From Anaerofilum hominis (lineage in GTDB: Bacteria > Bacillota > Clostridia > Oscillospirales > Ruminococcaceae), in the NCBI RefSeq assembly GCF_014287275.1, contig NZ_JACONZ010000001.1, forward strand, positions 806,001-870,000: a stretch of DNA of 64,000 nt, in the 5' to 3' direction. The notes beneath the pieces are model-generated. The model ran no database searches. It saw only the letters and a list, made by a program, of their open reading frames with translations, and was not told where the DNA came from. The position numbers were made by a program, and so were the translations under genes. This document shows positions 42,861-50,468 of this stretch, piece by piece (position 1 is the stretch's first letter; each line of letters starts with the position of its first letter).

Positions 42861-44012
42861 TTACTGGTCTCTCCACTCGACAAAAGCGTCATAATCTTCG
42901 AAATCGAAGTAGGAAGGAACCTTTACCTTGCCGTCAACAACGTCTTTCTGCAGGCTGTCCATGTACTCCAGCACGTCCGCCGGGGTTTTGGAGCGGTAAT
43001 ATTCGTTGTCCGCCAGGCCGACGCCGCCCTCCGTGATGCCGTAGGGCTCCACCTTGCCGAACGGGAGCGATCCTTCCACCATGCGGTCGATCGTGTAAAC
43101 AATGGAATCCGCCACATTTTTCTTCATCGAGGTAACGATCACATCCGCATAATCGGCATTTTCCGACGCCTTGTAGACCGTCCACATGTCGCTGTCTACA
43201 CCAATGCACCACAGACCGCTGTCGATCCCGCCGCGGCCGGTCGCTTCCTTTGCCAGGCCGGGATAGGCCGAGCCGGAGATACCGTAGATGACATCCACTC
43301 CGCTGTCAAACATGGCCGAAGAGACCTCCTGCAATTTGGAAGCGTCCGCCGTCCCGCCGCCGTAAGCGATGCTGACTTCCGCGTCGGGGTTGGCCTCGCG
43401 GACGCCGGCCACATAACCGGTGACAAAGTCGTTGCCGACCGGCACATCATTGAAGACAAAAGCGCCGATCTTATTGGTCTTGGTCAATTTCCCCGCCAGG
43501 GCGCCCGCCAGGAAAGAGCCTTCATTCTGTTTAAATGCAATGCCAAACAGATTGTCGATGCCCGAAATGTCTGCCGTAGCAGACATATCAAAGGAGATGA
43601 AATCAATCTCGGGATATTCAGGAGCATATTTGATACACAAATCGGACAATCCATAGTTGGACTGAGTAACTACCAGGTCATATTTTCCGCTGTCCAAAGC
43701 GTCGACAAAAGCATTTTCATAGGTGGAGGTATCTTTGCCCAGTTCGATGACATCTGCGCTCCAGCCATACTTTTCCGCCGCGTTTTGAGAGCCTTCCCAG
43801 CCGAGATCGTTAAAGGACAAATCGCCCAGATTCATGCACAGATAGATGATGCTGCGCGCATCCCCGTCCGCTGTGCCGGAAGCGCCCTGTTGTGCCGCAG
43901 CACCGGAGGAAGCTCCGCCGGAAGCGGGTTTGTCTCCGCCGCCGGAACCACCGCAGGCGGCAAGCGAGGCTGCCATAGCAAGCGTCAGCAAGATAGCAAG
44001 TAACTTTTTCAT
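42861..44012 (-). CDS. BMP-family nucleoside-binding lipoprotein
   Basis: A 383-residue lipoprotein of the BMP/PnrA family, the extracellular substrate receptor of the transporter. The signal peptide ends in the lipobox SLAAC (Cys20), followed by a Gly/Ser/Ala-rich linker (about 21-48). The mature domain has IIYLCMNLGDLSFNDLGWEG, LVVTQSNYGLSDL, IDFISFDMSA, FKQNEGSFLAGALAG, and VDVIYGISGSAYPGL, all typical of PnrA-type purine nucleoside binders. AAGGAAG precedes the ATG. It lies 92 bp downstream of the YczE-like gene and upstream of the ATPase. Confidence 0.94.
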   Translation of the reverse strand: MKKLLAILLTLAMAASLAACGGSGGGDKPASGGASSGAAAQQGASGTADGDARSIIYLCMNLGDLSFNDLGWEGSQNAAEKYGWSADVIELGKDTSTYENAFVDALDSGKYDLVVTQSNYGLSDLCIKYAPEYPEIDFISFDMSATADISGIDNLFGIAFKQNEGSFLAGALAGKLTKTNKIGAFVFNDVPVGNDFVTGYVAGVREANPDAEVSIAYGGGTADASKLQEVSSAMFDSGVDVIYGISGSAYPGLAKEATGRGGIDSGLWCIGVDSDMWTVYKASENADYADVIVTSMKKNVADSIVYTIDRMVEGSLPFGKVEPYGITEGGVGLADNEYYRSKTPADVLEYMDSLQKDVVDGKVKVPSYFDFEDYDAFVEWRDQ

Positions 44013-44069
44013 GATCTTCTTCCTTTCTTTTACTGAAATTCGGAGTTAAGTGCTCCTTTTATTCCCAAC

Positions 44070-44096
44070 CCGCTTCAAAGCGCTTTAAAGCGGGAA
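44070..44096 (-). promoter_or_regulatory. Hairpin upstream of the lipoprotein gene
   Basis: CCCGCTT and AAGCGGG arms form a stem between the YczE-like gene and the lipoprotein gene. It lacks a T-run and may affect processing. Confidence 0.4.
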
Positions 44097-44104
44097 TACG
44101 GACT

Positions 44105-44818
44105 TTATTCCTCACCCGCATCGCCGGCGAATGTTTTGCGCCGGTTGTTGCGTGAAAGGTCGTTGCGCCTGTCGTCTATGTCCCACCGTCTCCAAACGGT
44201 TTTGTTCAGCCCTACCATAAAAAAGCTGAGTCCGCAGCCGTAAAACAAGACCTCTATGATCGTCATTACACCGTATACGCCTCCCAAAGCCAGAGCTGCT
44301 GCGAAATAAAAGATCTCGCTGAACATCTTCAAATATTTGTATTCCACCCGTATCCTGTCTGCCAGAGTAAAAAGACAAGCCTCAAAGCCCGCTGTGCCCA
44401 GGCACATAGAAGTGGACAGCGCACATCCAAAAGTCCGGCAGACATAGCCCAGCGCCGCCATAGCAGCCTTCCATCCAGCACCCTCAAACAGCCAGGGCAC
44501 TGAGAGGAAACAGCTCATCCAGATATCGATAAAAAATCCCTGGACCAGGATCATCAGCACTGACCCGATGCCCATATAGCGTCTGGCAAGCAAAAATCCA
44601 GCCAGCAGCATGGTGAGGTTGAACACCGTATAGATCCGGCCCGGTAAAATATTCATTCTGCTGGCAATTGCGGTGAACAAGGTGTTCATGGCATCGCTTC
44701 CCAGACCGTTCAGGGTGAAAATTGCGGTCCCGCAGCAGCTGATCGCCATGCCCATGAAATAGATGCCGGCTTTGAGAGGGAGTTTTTTGCCATATGCGCA
44801 ATTTTGCTTTTTCTCCAC
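44105..44818 (-). CDS. YczE/YyaS/YitT-like membrane protein
   Basis: A 237-residue integral membrane protein with five to six helices. The opening KAGIYFMGMAISCCGTAIFTLNGLGSDAMNTL and the later IGSVLMILVQGFFIDIW resemble the YczE/DUF6198 group of YitT-like proteins, whose role is unknown. It is the first gene of the nucleoside operon, immediately after the divergent promoter. This position suggests an accessory part in uptake or efflux of a nucleoside or base. The last 35 residues are highly charged. Confidence 0.75.
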   Translation of the reverse strand: MEKKQNCAYGKKLPLKAGIYFMGMAISCCGTAIFTLNGLGSDAMNTLFTAIASRMNILPGRIYTVFNLTMLLAGFLLARRYMGIGSVLMILVQGFFIDIWMSCFLSVPWLFEGAGWKAAMAALGYVCRTFGCALSTSMCLGTAGFEACLFTLADRIRVEYKYLKMFSEIFYFAAALALGGVYGVMTIIEVLFYGCGLSFFMVGLNKTVWRRWDIDDRRNDLSRNNRRKTFAGDAGEE

Positions 44819-44865
44819 GGTTCCGCCTCCCGCCCGCAGCCTTTATAGCTTTTTGATCTAAAAAT

Positions 44866-44894
44866 AGTATATGCTATATTTTTTTAAGTGTAAA
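44866..44894 (-). promoter_or_regulatory. Promoter of the nucleoside operon with overlapping dyad
   Basis: TTTACA (complement of 44889-44894), 17-bp spacer, TATACT (complement of 44866-44871). The near-palindrome ATAG....CTAT (44864-44877) covers the -10 and is a candidate site for the divergent HTH-PfkB regulator. Confidence 0.65.
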
Positions 44895-44946
44895 CCCATA
44901 AAAGTTATAATTTTTAGTGAAATTAATTGTGCTATTCTTACATTAA

Positions 44947-44975
44947 TTGACTTTTTTATAAAATACAGATAGAAT
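44947..44975 (+). promoter_or_regulatory. Promoter of the HTH-PfkB regulator
   Basis: TTGACT (44947-44952), 17-bp spacer and TAGAAT (44970-44975). Transcription would begin near 44982, which argues for the ATG at 45009 rather than 44988 as start. Confidence 0.7.
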
Positions 44976-45008
44976 AATTTCTATAAAATGGATAGTTTTA
45001 AAGGTGCG

Positions 45009-46139
45009 ATGAGAGTGAACAAGCATGAAAAGATCATTTTGGAAAAACTGACGGAAAATCCTATGCTTTCTCAAAGTGAGCTGGCACGGATGCTAAATAT
45101 CACGCGCTCTTCGGTGTCGGTTTATATTTCCTATCTGATGCAAAAAGGATATATCCGTGGGCGCGGATATGTGATCGAAGATCAAAAAAGCATCTGCGTG
45201 ATCGGGTCCTCCGGTGTGGACTATCAGACCGTAATGGCGGAAAATCAAATTTTTACCCCTCTTGCGCTGGATGATTATGACCTGCGGGTCAGCTATGGCG
45301 GTATCTGCAAAAATATTGCAGAATCTCTGACCCGGTTTGGAATGCGCACCTGCTGTATCTCTGCCGTGGGTTCTGATCTGCTGGGGCGTTCCCTGATTGA
45401 AGAGTGCAAGAGCGCAGGGGTCGACACCGACAGTTTTATGATCGTCCCCTCAGAGCGGACTTCCACCTATCTGGAGATCCGCACGTTGGATTTCAACAAA
45501 ATCATTCTCGCCTCTGCCAACATGAAACTGCAGCGCCTGATCACCCCTGAGTTTCTGAGCAGCAAGCAGTACAAACTGCGCCATGCCCAGTTGATCGTCG
45601 TCGAGGACAGCCTGTCCAGCGAAACTCTGCAATACGTTTCCTCCACTTATTCTCCCACTTTGTTCGTCTGCACCAAGCCCACGCGTATCAAACGCTATAA
45701 AAATTTTCTCAATCAGTTCAACGGCATGGTGACCAGCCTGGAAAATGCAGCGGCTATTCTGGAGCGGGAAACGCCCGATATGACGGATGAAAAAAGCATT
45801 TTTCGGATATCCAAACAGCTGCACGCCAAACTCGCCGGGCCTTTGCTGGTCTGCTATGGGGACAGTCACTTCTGTTATACCGACGATGAGGCGAGCATCA
45901 TCTGCGTTTTTTCTGATCCGACTCCCCGCTCGGCTCTTTTTTCTCACTATCGCGATACGGTCGCCACCAGCTTTATCCGCTCTTTTATCAATGACGACGA
46001 TCCGGTCTCTCTGCTCAAAGCGGTATCTGCCTGCCGGGAGATCGCAGCGCAATCCACCTCTTTCAGCAGCCAGGGTCTGTGCAGCGAGTTGGTGGAAAAA
46101 GTCATCTGCGATAAAAAATTCCATTTTATTTATCAGTGA
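45009..46139 (+). CDS. HTH regulator fused to a degenerate PfkB-family kinase
   Basis: A 376-residue fusion protein. Residues about 5-60 are a winged helix (NPMLSQSELARMLNITRSSVSVYISYLMQKGYIRGRGYV). The rest follows the ribokinase/PfkB fold: SICVIGSSGVDYQTV, the substrate-lid region SYGGICKNIAESLTRFGM, VGSDLLGRSLIEECKSAGVDTD, and the late ATP-site region. There the anion-hole motif, normally GAGD followed by TF/TV, reads HYRDTVATSF near residue 313, so the two glycines are lost though the Asp remains. It probably senses a nucleoside or sugar rather than phosphorylating it. The ATG at 45009 is chosen for AAAGG upstream and the promoter position. It is divergent from the nucleoside operon, which it likely controls. 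Confidence 0.82.
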   Translation: MRVNKHEKIILEKLTENPMLSQSELARMLNITRSSVSVYISYLMQKGYIRGRGYVIEDQKSICVIGSSGVDYQTVMAENQIFTPLALDDYDLRVSYGGICKNIAESLTRFGMRTCCISAVGSDLLGRSLIEECKSAGVDTDSFMIVPSERTSTYLEIRTLDFNKIILASANMKLQRLITPEFLSSKQYKLRHAQLIVVEDSLSSETLQYVSSTYSPTLFVCTKPTRIKRYKNFLNQFNGMVTSLENAAAILERETPDMTDEKSIFRISKQLHAKLAGPLLVCYGDSHFCYTDDEASIICVFSDPTPRSALFSHYRDTVATSFIRSFINDDDPVSLLKAVSACREIAAQSTSFSSQGLCSELVEKVICDKKFHFIYQ

Positions 46140-46173
46140 TCTTTGATTGTCTCGTGCGCGTCCTTTTACAATG

Positions 46174-46232
46174 AAAAGAACAAGGGTCCCCCCTAGCGGC
46201 ACAAGCCGCTAGGGGGACCCTTGTTCTTTAAA
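46174..46232. terminator. Long bidirectional terminator
   Basis: Arms of about 25 bp (46174-46200 with 46205-46230, one bulged C) have T-rich ends on both strands. It separates the convergent regulator and fhs genes. Confidence 0.85.
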
Positions 46233-46348
46233 GCTTTCTGGAAGTCATCCTTTTGAAGTTCGAGCTCGCTGTTATACTCTGCGGAATCCCGCTGCCGGCC
46301 GGGCTTATCCGAATACGTCCGGAGGCCGGCGCAAGCCCGCTGTTTTCT

Positions 46349-48025
46349 TTAGAACAGCCCCTTGATTTTACCGTCCGCGTCCACGTCGATATTCTCCGCT
46401 GCCGGCCTCCTGGGGAGGCCCGGCATGGTCATGATCGCGCCGCAGATCGCCACCACAAAGCCCGCGCCCGCCGCAAGGCGCGCTTCGCGCACCTCCACCG
46501 TGAAGTTTTCCGGCGCCGCCAGCAGTTTGGCGTTGTCGCTGAAAGAATACTGCGTCTTGGCGATGCAGACCGGGCAGCTGCCGTAACCCATGCGCTCGTA
46601 TTCCGCCAGGGCTTTTGCCGCCGCAGGCGCAAAGTTGACCGCTTTGGCGCGGTAGATCTTTTTGCAGACCGCCTCGATCTTTCCCGCCAGCGGCAGACCG
46701 TCCTCATAGGTGAAGCAAAGCTCGGGCGTTTCCCGCTGGCTTTCCATCACCGCCAGCACCTCTTTCGCCAGCGCCTCGCCGCCGGCGCCGCCTTTGGCAA
46801 AGACCTCGCTCATCGCACAGGGCACCCCCATCCGGGCGCAGAGCGCCTCCACCTCGGCCCGCTCCTCTGCCGTATCGGTGGGAAATGCATTGATCGCCAC
46901 CACCACAGGCAGACCAAAACCGCGCAGGTTCTCAATATGGCGTTCCAGATTGGGCAGCCCAGCCCGCACCAGCGCCGGGCTGGGCTGGTCCAGCGCGTCC
47001 CGGGGGCAGCCGCCATGATGTTTGAGGGCCCGCAGGGTGGCGACCAGCACCACTGCCGACGGCCGGATGCCAGACAGCCGGCATTTGATGTCCAGAAATT
47101 TTTCAGCGCCCAGATCCGCGCCGAAGCCGGCCTCGGTTACTACATAGTCCGCCAGCTTGCGGGACAGCTTTGTGGCGATGACGCTGTTGCAGCCATGCGC
47201 GATATTGGCAAAGGGCCCGCCGTGGATGAGCGCCGGGGTGTGTTCCAGCGTTTGCACCAGATTGGGGTCGAAAGCGTCCTTGAGCAGCGCGGCCATGGCG
47301 CCCGCGGCCCCCAGCTGGCCCGCCGTGACCGGCTCCCCGTCATAGGTGGAACCCACCACGATGCGGGCGAGCCGCGCTTTCAGGTCGGCAAGATCTGTCG
47401 CCAGGCAGAAAATGGCCATGATCTCGCTGGCCACCGTGATGTCAAAGCCGTCCTCCCGCGGGGTGCCGTTGGTCCGCCCGCCCAGGCCGTCTACCAGAAA
47501 GCGCAGCTGCCGGTCGTTCATGTCCATGCAGCGCCGCCACGTGACCCGGCGCGGGTCAATGCCCAGCGCGTTGCCCTGATAGATGTGATTGTCGATCATG
47601 GCCGCCAGCAGGTTGTTGGCCGCGCCGATCGCATGCAGATCGCCTGTGAAGTGCAGGTTGATGTCCTCCATGGGCACGACCTGGGCATAGCCGCCGCCCG
47701 CAGCGCCGCCTTTGACGCCGAACACCGGGCCCAGGCTGGGCTCGCGCAGGCAGAGCATCACCCGTTTGTCCAGCCGGTGCAGCGCGTCGGCCAGCCCCAC
47801 GCTGGTGGTGGTCTTTCCCTCTCCCGCCGGGGTGGGGCTGATGGCGGTGACCAGAATGACCTTGCCGTCCGGCCGGCCTGCGCTGCGGGCCACAAGGCGG
47901 TGATCCACCTTTGCCTTATAGCGGCCGTAGAGATCGACGCTCTCTTCCGGCAGGCCCACGGCCTCAGCGATGCGGGATATGGGCAGCAGCTGGGTGCTCT
48001 GGGCGATCTCGATATCAGTTTTCAT
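46349..48025 (-). CDS. fhs: Formate--tetrahydrofolate ligase
   Basis: A 558-residue ATP-dependent 10-formyl-THF synthetase, key to one-carbon metabolism and acetogenic or glycine-linked pathways. Family motifs include the P-loop [108 protein letters not shown] and [15 protein letters not shown] at the C-terminus. Length is standard. It seems to be monocistronic with its own leader. Its presence fits an anaerobic clostridial lifestyle. Confidence 0.98.
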   Translation of the reverse strand: MKTDIEIAQSTQLLPISRIAEAVGLPEESVDLYGRYKAKVDHRLVARSAGRPDGKVILVTAISPTPAGEGKTTTSVGLADALHRLDKRVMLCLREPSLGPVFGVKGGAAGGGYAQVVPMEDINLHFTGDLHAIGAANNLLAAMIDNHIYQGNALGIDPRRVTWRRCMDMNDRQLRFLVDGLGGRTNGTPREDGFDITVASEIMAIFCLATDLADLKARLARIVVGSTYDGEPVTAGQLGAAGAMAALLKDAFDPNLVQTLEHTPALIHGGPFANIAHGCNSVIATKLSRKLADYVVTEAGFGADLGAEKFLDIKCRLSGIRPSAVVLVATLRALKHHGGCPRDALDQPSPALVRAGLPNLERHIENLRGFGLPVVVAINAFPTDTAEERAEVEALCARMGVPCAMSEVFAKGGAGGEALAKEVLAVMESQRETPELCFTYEDGLPLAGKIEAVCKKIYRAKAVNFAPAAAKALAEYERMGYGSCPVCIAKTQYSFSDNAKLLAAPENFTVEVREARLAAGAGFVVAICGAIMTMPGLPRRPAAENIDVDADGKIKGLF

Positions 48026-48076
48026 GCTTTGCCTCCTGTCGTCACGGTGTGTGTGTTCCCCCCGCGCCTTCCGGCG

Positions 48077-48118
48077 CGAAAAAACCGGGCGTCCCCCATA
48101 CGAGGGGCCCGGCTGTTT
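48077..48118 (-). terminator. Terminator of the YbaK-type gene
   Basis: On the minus strand a GCCGGGC...GCCCGG stem with inner CCCC/GGGG pairs is followed by TTTTTT, just after the YbaK-type stop codon. Confidence 0.75.
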
Positions 48119-48124
48119 TCCATT

Positions 48125-48610
48125 CTATTCCGCCGGGGCGGCGGGCGCTTCCTCTTTGCACACGTCCACCCAGGTCCCGCCGGTATACTCTTCGAACCGC
48201 GCCACCTCGACCCGCACCGCGCTGTCCTGCGTGCCCGCCGCGGGGTAAACCACCTCATACTTTTTCAGCGACTTGTCCAGATAGACGCCTACCCCGTCCG
48301 GCAGGGCAAACGGGCAGACGCCGCCCACCGGGTGCCCGGTGACAGCCAATGTGTCCTCAAAACTGAGCATGCTGGCCTTGCAGTGGAACTGCTCTTTAAA
48401 CTTGTGGTTGTCGATGCGGCCGGTACCGCAGACCACCAGCACGATGGGAGTGCCGTCCTTGAGGCGGAAAGCGAGGCTTTTGGCGATCATGCCGTCCTCG
48501 ACCCCCAGCACGGCGGCCGCTTTGGCCACGGTGCTGGTATCCTCGCCCGTGAAGACAGCCTCCAGGTCAAAACCTTTCTGTTTAAAAAATTCGGTGACTT
48601 TGTTCTCCAC
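48125..48610 (-). CDS. YbaK/EbsC-family aminoacyl-tRNA deacylase
   Basis: A 161-residue YbaK/ProX-like protein, a group that removes misacylated amino acids from tRNA in trans. Visible are EDTSTVAKAAAVLGVEDGMIAKSLAF with the catalytic Lys, VVCGTGRIDNHKFKEQF, the GHPVGGVCPFALP motif and a C-terminal VEVARFEEYTGGTWVDVCKE. The GTG at 48610 is chosen because GGAGAGGGGAAAAGG lies upstream and no ATG is near. The C-terminal tail is Ala/Pro rich. A minus-strand promoter lies about 60 bp upstream. Confidence 0.92.
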   Translation of the reverse strand: MENKVTEFFKQKGFDLEAVFTGEDTSTVAKAAAVLGVEDGMIAKSLAFRLKDGTPIVLVVCGTGRIDNHKFKEQFHCKASMLSFEDTLAVTGHPVGGVCPFALPDGVGVYLDKSLKKYEVVYPAAGTQDSAVRVEVARFEEYTGGTWVDVCKEEAPAAPAE

Positions 48611-48669
48611 TTTTCCTTTTCCCCTCTCCTGACGGCAGAGACGCAAAGCCTTTTTGCCGTATATACAGA

Positions 48670-48698
48670 ATATTAACAAATCCCCGGTATAATTACAA
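48670..48698 (-). promoter_or_regulatory. Promoter of the YbaK-type gene
   Basis: TTGTAA (complement of 48693-48698), 17-bp spacer, TAATAT (complement of 48670-48675). Confidence 0.6.
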
Positions 48699-48729
48699 GT
48701 ACCGCCGCCGGGGCGCCGCCCCGGTCGGT

Positions 48730-48758
48730 TTGACAAATCCGCCTGCAATCCTTACAAT
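48730..48758 (+). promoter_or_regulatory. Promoter of the DegV gene
   Basis: TTGACA (48730-48735), exact 17-bp spacer, TACAAT (48753-48758), divergent from the YbaK-type promoter only about 30 bp away. Confidence 0.8.
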
Positions 48759-48813
48759 TGAATCGATATACAACTGAAAGACCGGCCCTGCGGGGCTGAA
48801 GGAGGCCCCTTTT

Positions 48814-49662
48814 ATGCCAATCCAGATCCTTGCCGACAGCTGCTGCGACCTGACCCCCGCCCTCAAGAGCCTGCTGGGGCTGCGCCATATCCCCCTGGAG
48901 CTGCGCCCCGGGCCGGGGCAGTGCTTTGTCGACGACGAAACGCTGGACACCCATCTGCTGCTGCAGGCCATGAAAGCCACCAAAGAGGCCACCGGCACCG
49001 CCTGCCCGTCGCCGGAGGCCTATGCGCAGGCCATGCGCGGATGCGACGAGTGCGTGGTGATCACCCTGTCTGCAAAGCTGTCCGGCAGCTACAACGCCGC
49101 GGTGATGGGCCGCGACCTGGTGCTGGAGGAAGAACCCGAAAAAAAGATCTTCATCCTGGACTCTGAGAGCGCGGCGGCGGGCGAGACCCGGCTGGCGCTG
49201 CTGCTGTTCGACCTTGTGCGGGCCGGACTGCCTTTTGAAGAGGTAACGGCCCAGGCCTGTGCGTTCCGGGACAAGATGCGCACCCTTTTTGTGCTGGAAG
49301 ATCTGTCGAACCTGATCAAAAACGGCCGCATCAGCAAGGCTGCGGGCGTGATCGGCAGCATGCTCAGCCTGCGGCCCATTATGAGCGACAACGGCCACGG
49401 TGAGATCGCCTGTCTGGAAAAAGTGCGCGGCACGGCCAATGCGCTGACAAAGCTGGTGGCCCGGGTGGGCGAGATGACCCGGGACGCCGCGGCCCACAGC
49501 GTACAGCTGGTGATGAGCCAGTGCAACTGCACTGAACGCGCGCTGGGGCTGAAAAAGGCCCTGCTGGAGGCCTGCCCCGCGCTGGAAGACGTGCTGATCG
49601 TGCCCGCTGCAGGCGTCTCGACCGTCTACGCAAATGACGGAGGGATCGTCATCGCGTTTTAA
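48814..49662 (+). CDS. DegV family fatty-acid-binding protein
   Basis: A 282-residue DegV (FakB-like) protein that binds a fatty acid for phosphorylation by a FakA kinase. Motifs: ILADSCCDLTP at the N-terminus, TACPSPEAY (the TSQPS-like loop), CVVITLSAKLSGSYNAA, SESAAAG, LEDLSNLIKNGRISKAAGVIGSMLSLRPI. GAAGGAGG precedes the ATG. The TSQPS motif is changed to TACPSP, which also occurs in distant members. No fakA-like kinase is adjacent. Confidence 0.92.
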   Translation: MPIQILADSCCDLTPALKSLLGLRHIPLELRPGPGQCFVDDETLDTHLLLQAMKATKEATGTACPSPEAYAQAMRGCDECVVITLSAKLSGSYNAAVMGRDLVLEEEPEKKIFILDSESAAAGETRLALLLFDLVRAGLPFEEVTAQACAFRDKMRTLFVLEDLSNLIKNGRISKAAGVIGSMLSLRPIMSDNGHGEIACLEKVRGTANALTKLVARVGEMTRDAAAHSVQLVMSQCNCTERALGLKKALLEACPALEDVLIVPAAGVSTVYANDGGIVIAF

Positions 49663-50053
49663 AAAAGCCCGGACCCGTCATTTGCGGGCTGGTTTTCACC
49701 GCGTTTGGGAGGCTGCCGTCCGGCAGCCTCGCCGGGTACACGATCTCCCTGCCTGCGTCTTGAGATGAGCGGGGGACCGTTTCCTGAGGCCGTTCCTTTT
49801 TGAAAAGGGGAAAACGCACCGCGGCCTCCGGGCTTTTGCACAACAAAACAGGGCCTCAGGCCCCTTTTATGCTGCTCCCCCGCTGTGGCCATCCCAAAAG
49901 ACGGTCAGTTGTACCGCCGTATATCTTTGCTTCCGCAGCTAAAAAACGGCCGCTGCTTTCGGCTCTCCGCTTCCCGGCCCGCGCTTTCCCTGCAAAGAAA
50001 AACTGCCCGGGCGCGCGCCGCCGGTACAGCCGCGGCCGTATCCACACAACATG
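49663..50053. other. Intergenic, weak hairpins only
   Basis: After degV a weak AAGCCCG/CGGGCT hairpin and an AGGGCCT/AGGCCC hairpin (about 49849-49866) precede T-rich bases. No gene with a start signal was seen. Confidence 0.35.
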
Positions 50054-50103
50054 AAAGGCCGGAGCGGCGGGGAAAACCTCCCTGCCGCTCCGGCCCTTTT
50101 TTT
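50054..50103 (+). terminator. Strong intrinsic terminator
   Basis: A stem built from GGCCGGAGCGGC and its complement, with an inner GGGA/TCCC, is followed by seven T. It ends plus-strand transcription. Confidence 0.75.
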
Positions 50104-50156
50104 ATCGCCTTTCAAACTTTGGCCTTTCTTCGCCCATGTGCCGCCTGCGCGGCGCA

Positions 50157-50250
50157 GGGGCGCTTTTTCTCTCACCCGAAAAACAGCGGCTGCGCACTGC
50201 TTTTCGGCTGCGCCTCGCCTATGCCGGCGCGCTTTTTCCCTCACCCGCGG
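50157..50250. repeat. Short direct repeats before the small membrane gene
   Basis: CGCTTTTTCTCTCACCCG (from about 50160) recurs as CGCTTTTTCCCTCACCCG (from about 50232), one mismatch in 18. The last copy overlaps the 3' end of the small membrane protein gene. Confidence 0.45.
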
Positions 50251-50435
50251 GACAGAGGCAGGGTCAGGCGCCCTGTCAGCAGCAGAAAAAGCGCGGTCAA
50301 CCCCGCGATCGTCAGCAGGACCCCGGCCGCACGCAGGGCCAAGGCAGCGCCCCGGCTCTTTTTGCCCGCCGCGCCGGCAAGCGCGAACAAAAGCGCGCCC
50401 AACAAGACGGCCAGCGCCCCCATCAGCGGATACAT
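50241..50435 (-). CDS. Small two-helix membrane protein
   Basis: A 64-residue, very hydrophobic protein with two predicted helices (about 4-23 and 34-53) joined by the basic loop GKKSRGAALALR. It has a good Shine-Dalgarno sequence (GGAAAGGAAG) and sits 33 bp after the LTA-synthase-like gene on the same strand, so it is probably co-expressed. I do not recognise a family; small accessory membrane proteins of polymer synthases are a possible analogy. Confidence 0.55.
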   Translation of the reverse strand: MYPLMGALAVLLGALLFALAGAAGKKSRGAALALRAAGVLLTIAGLTALFLLLTGRLTLPLSRG

Positions 50436-50468
50436 CGCTCGTCTTCCTTTCCCTGCCGGCCGGGCCGG

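Noticed and set aside
46253..48676. Roughly 800-codon plus-strand frame opposite fhs
   Set aside because: Complement of the well-identified fhs and YbaK-type genes, rich in His/Arg/Gln as expected for an antisense shadow.
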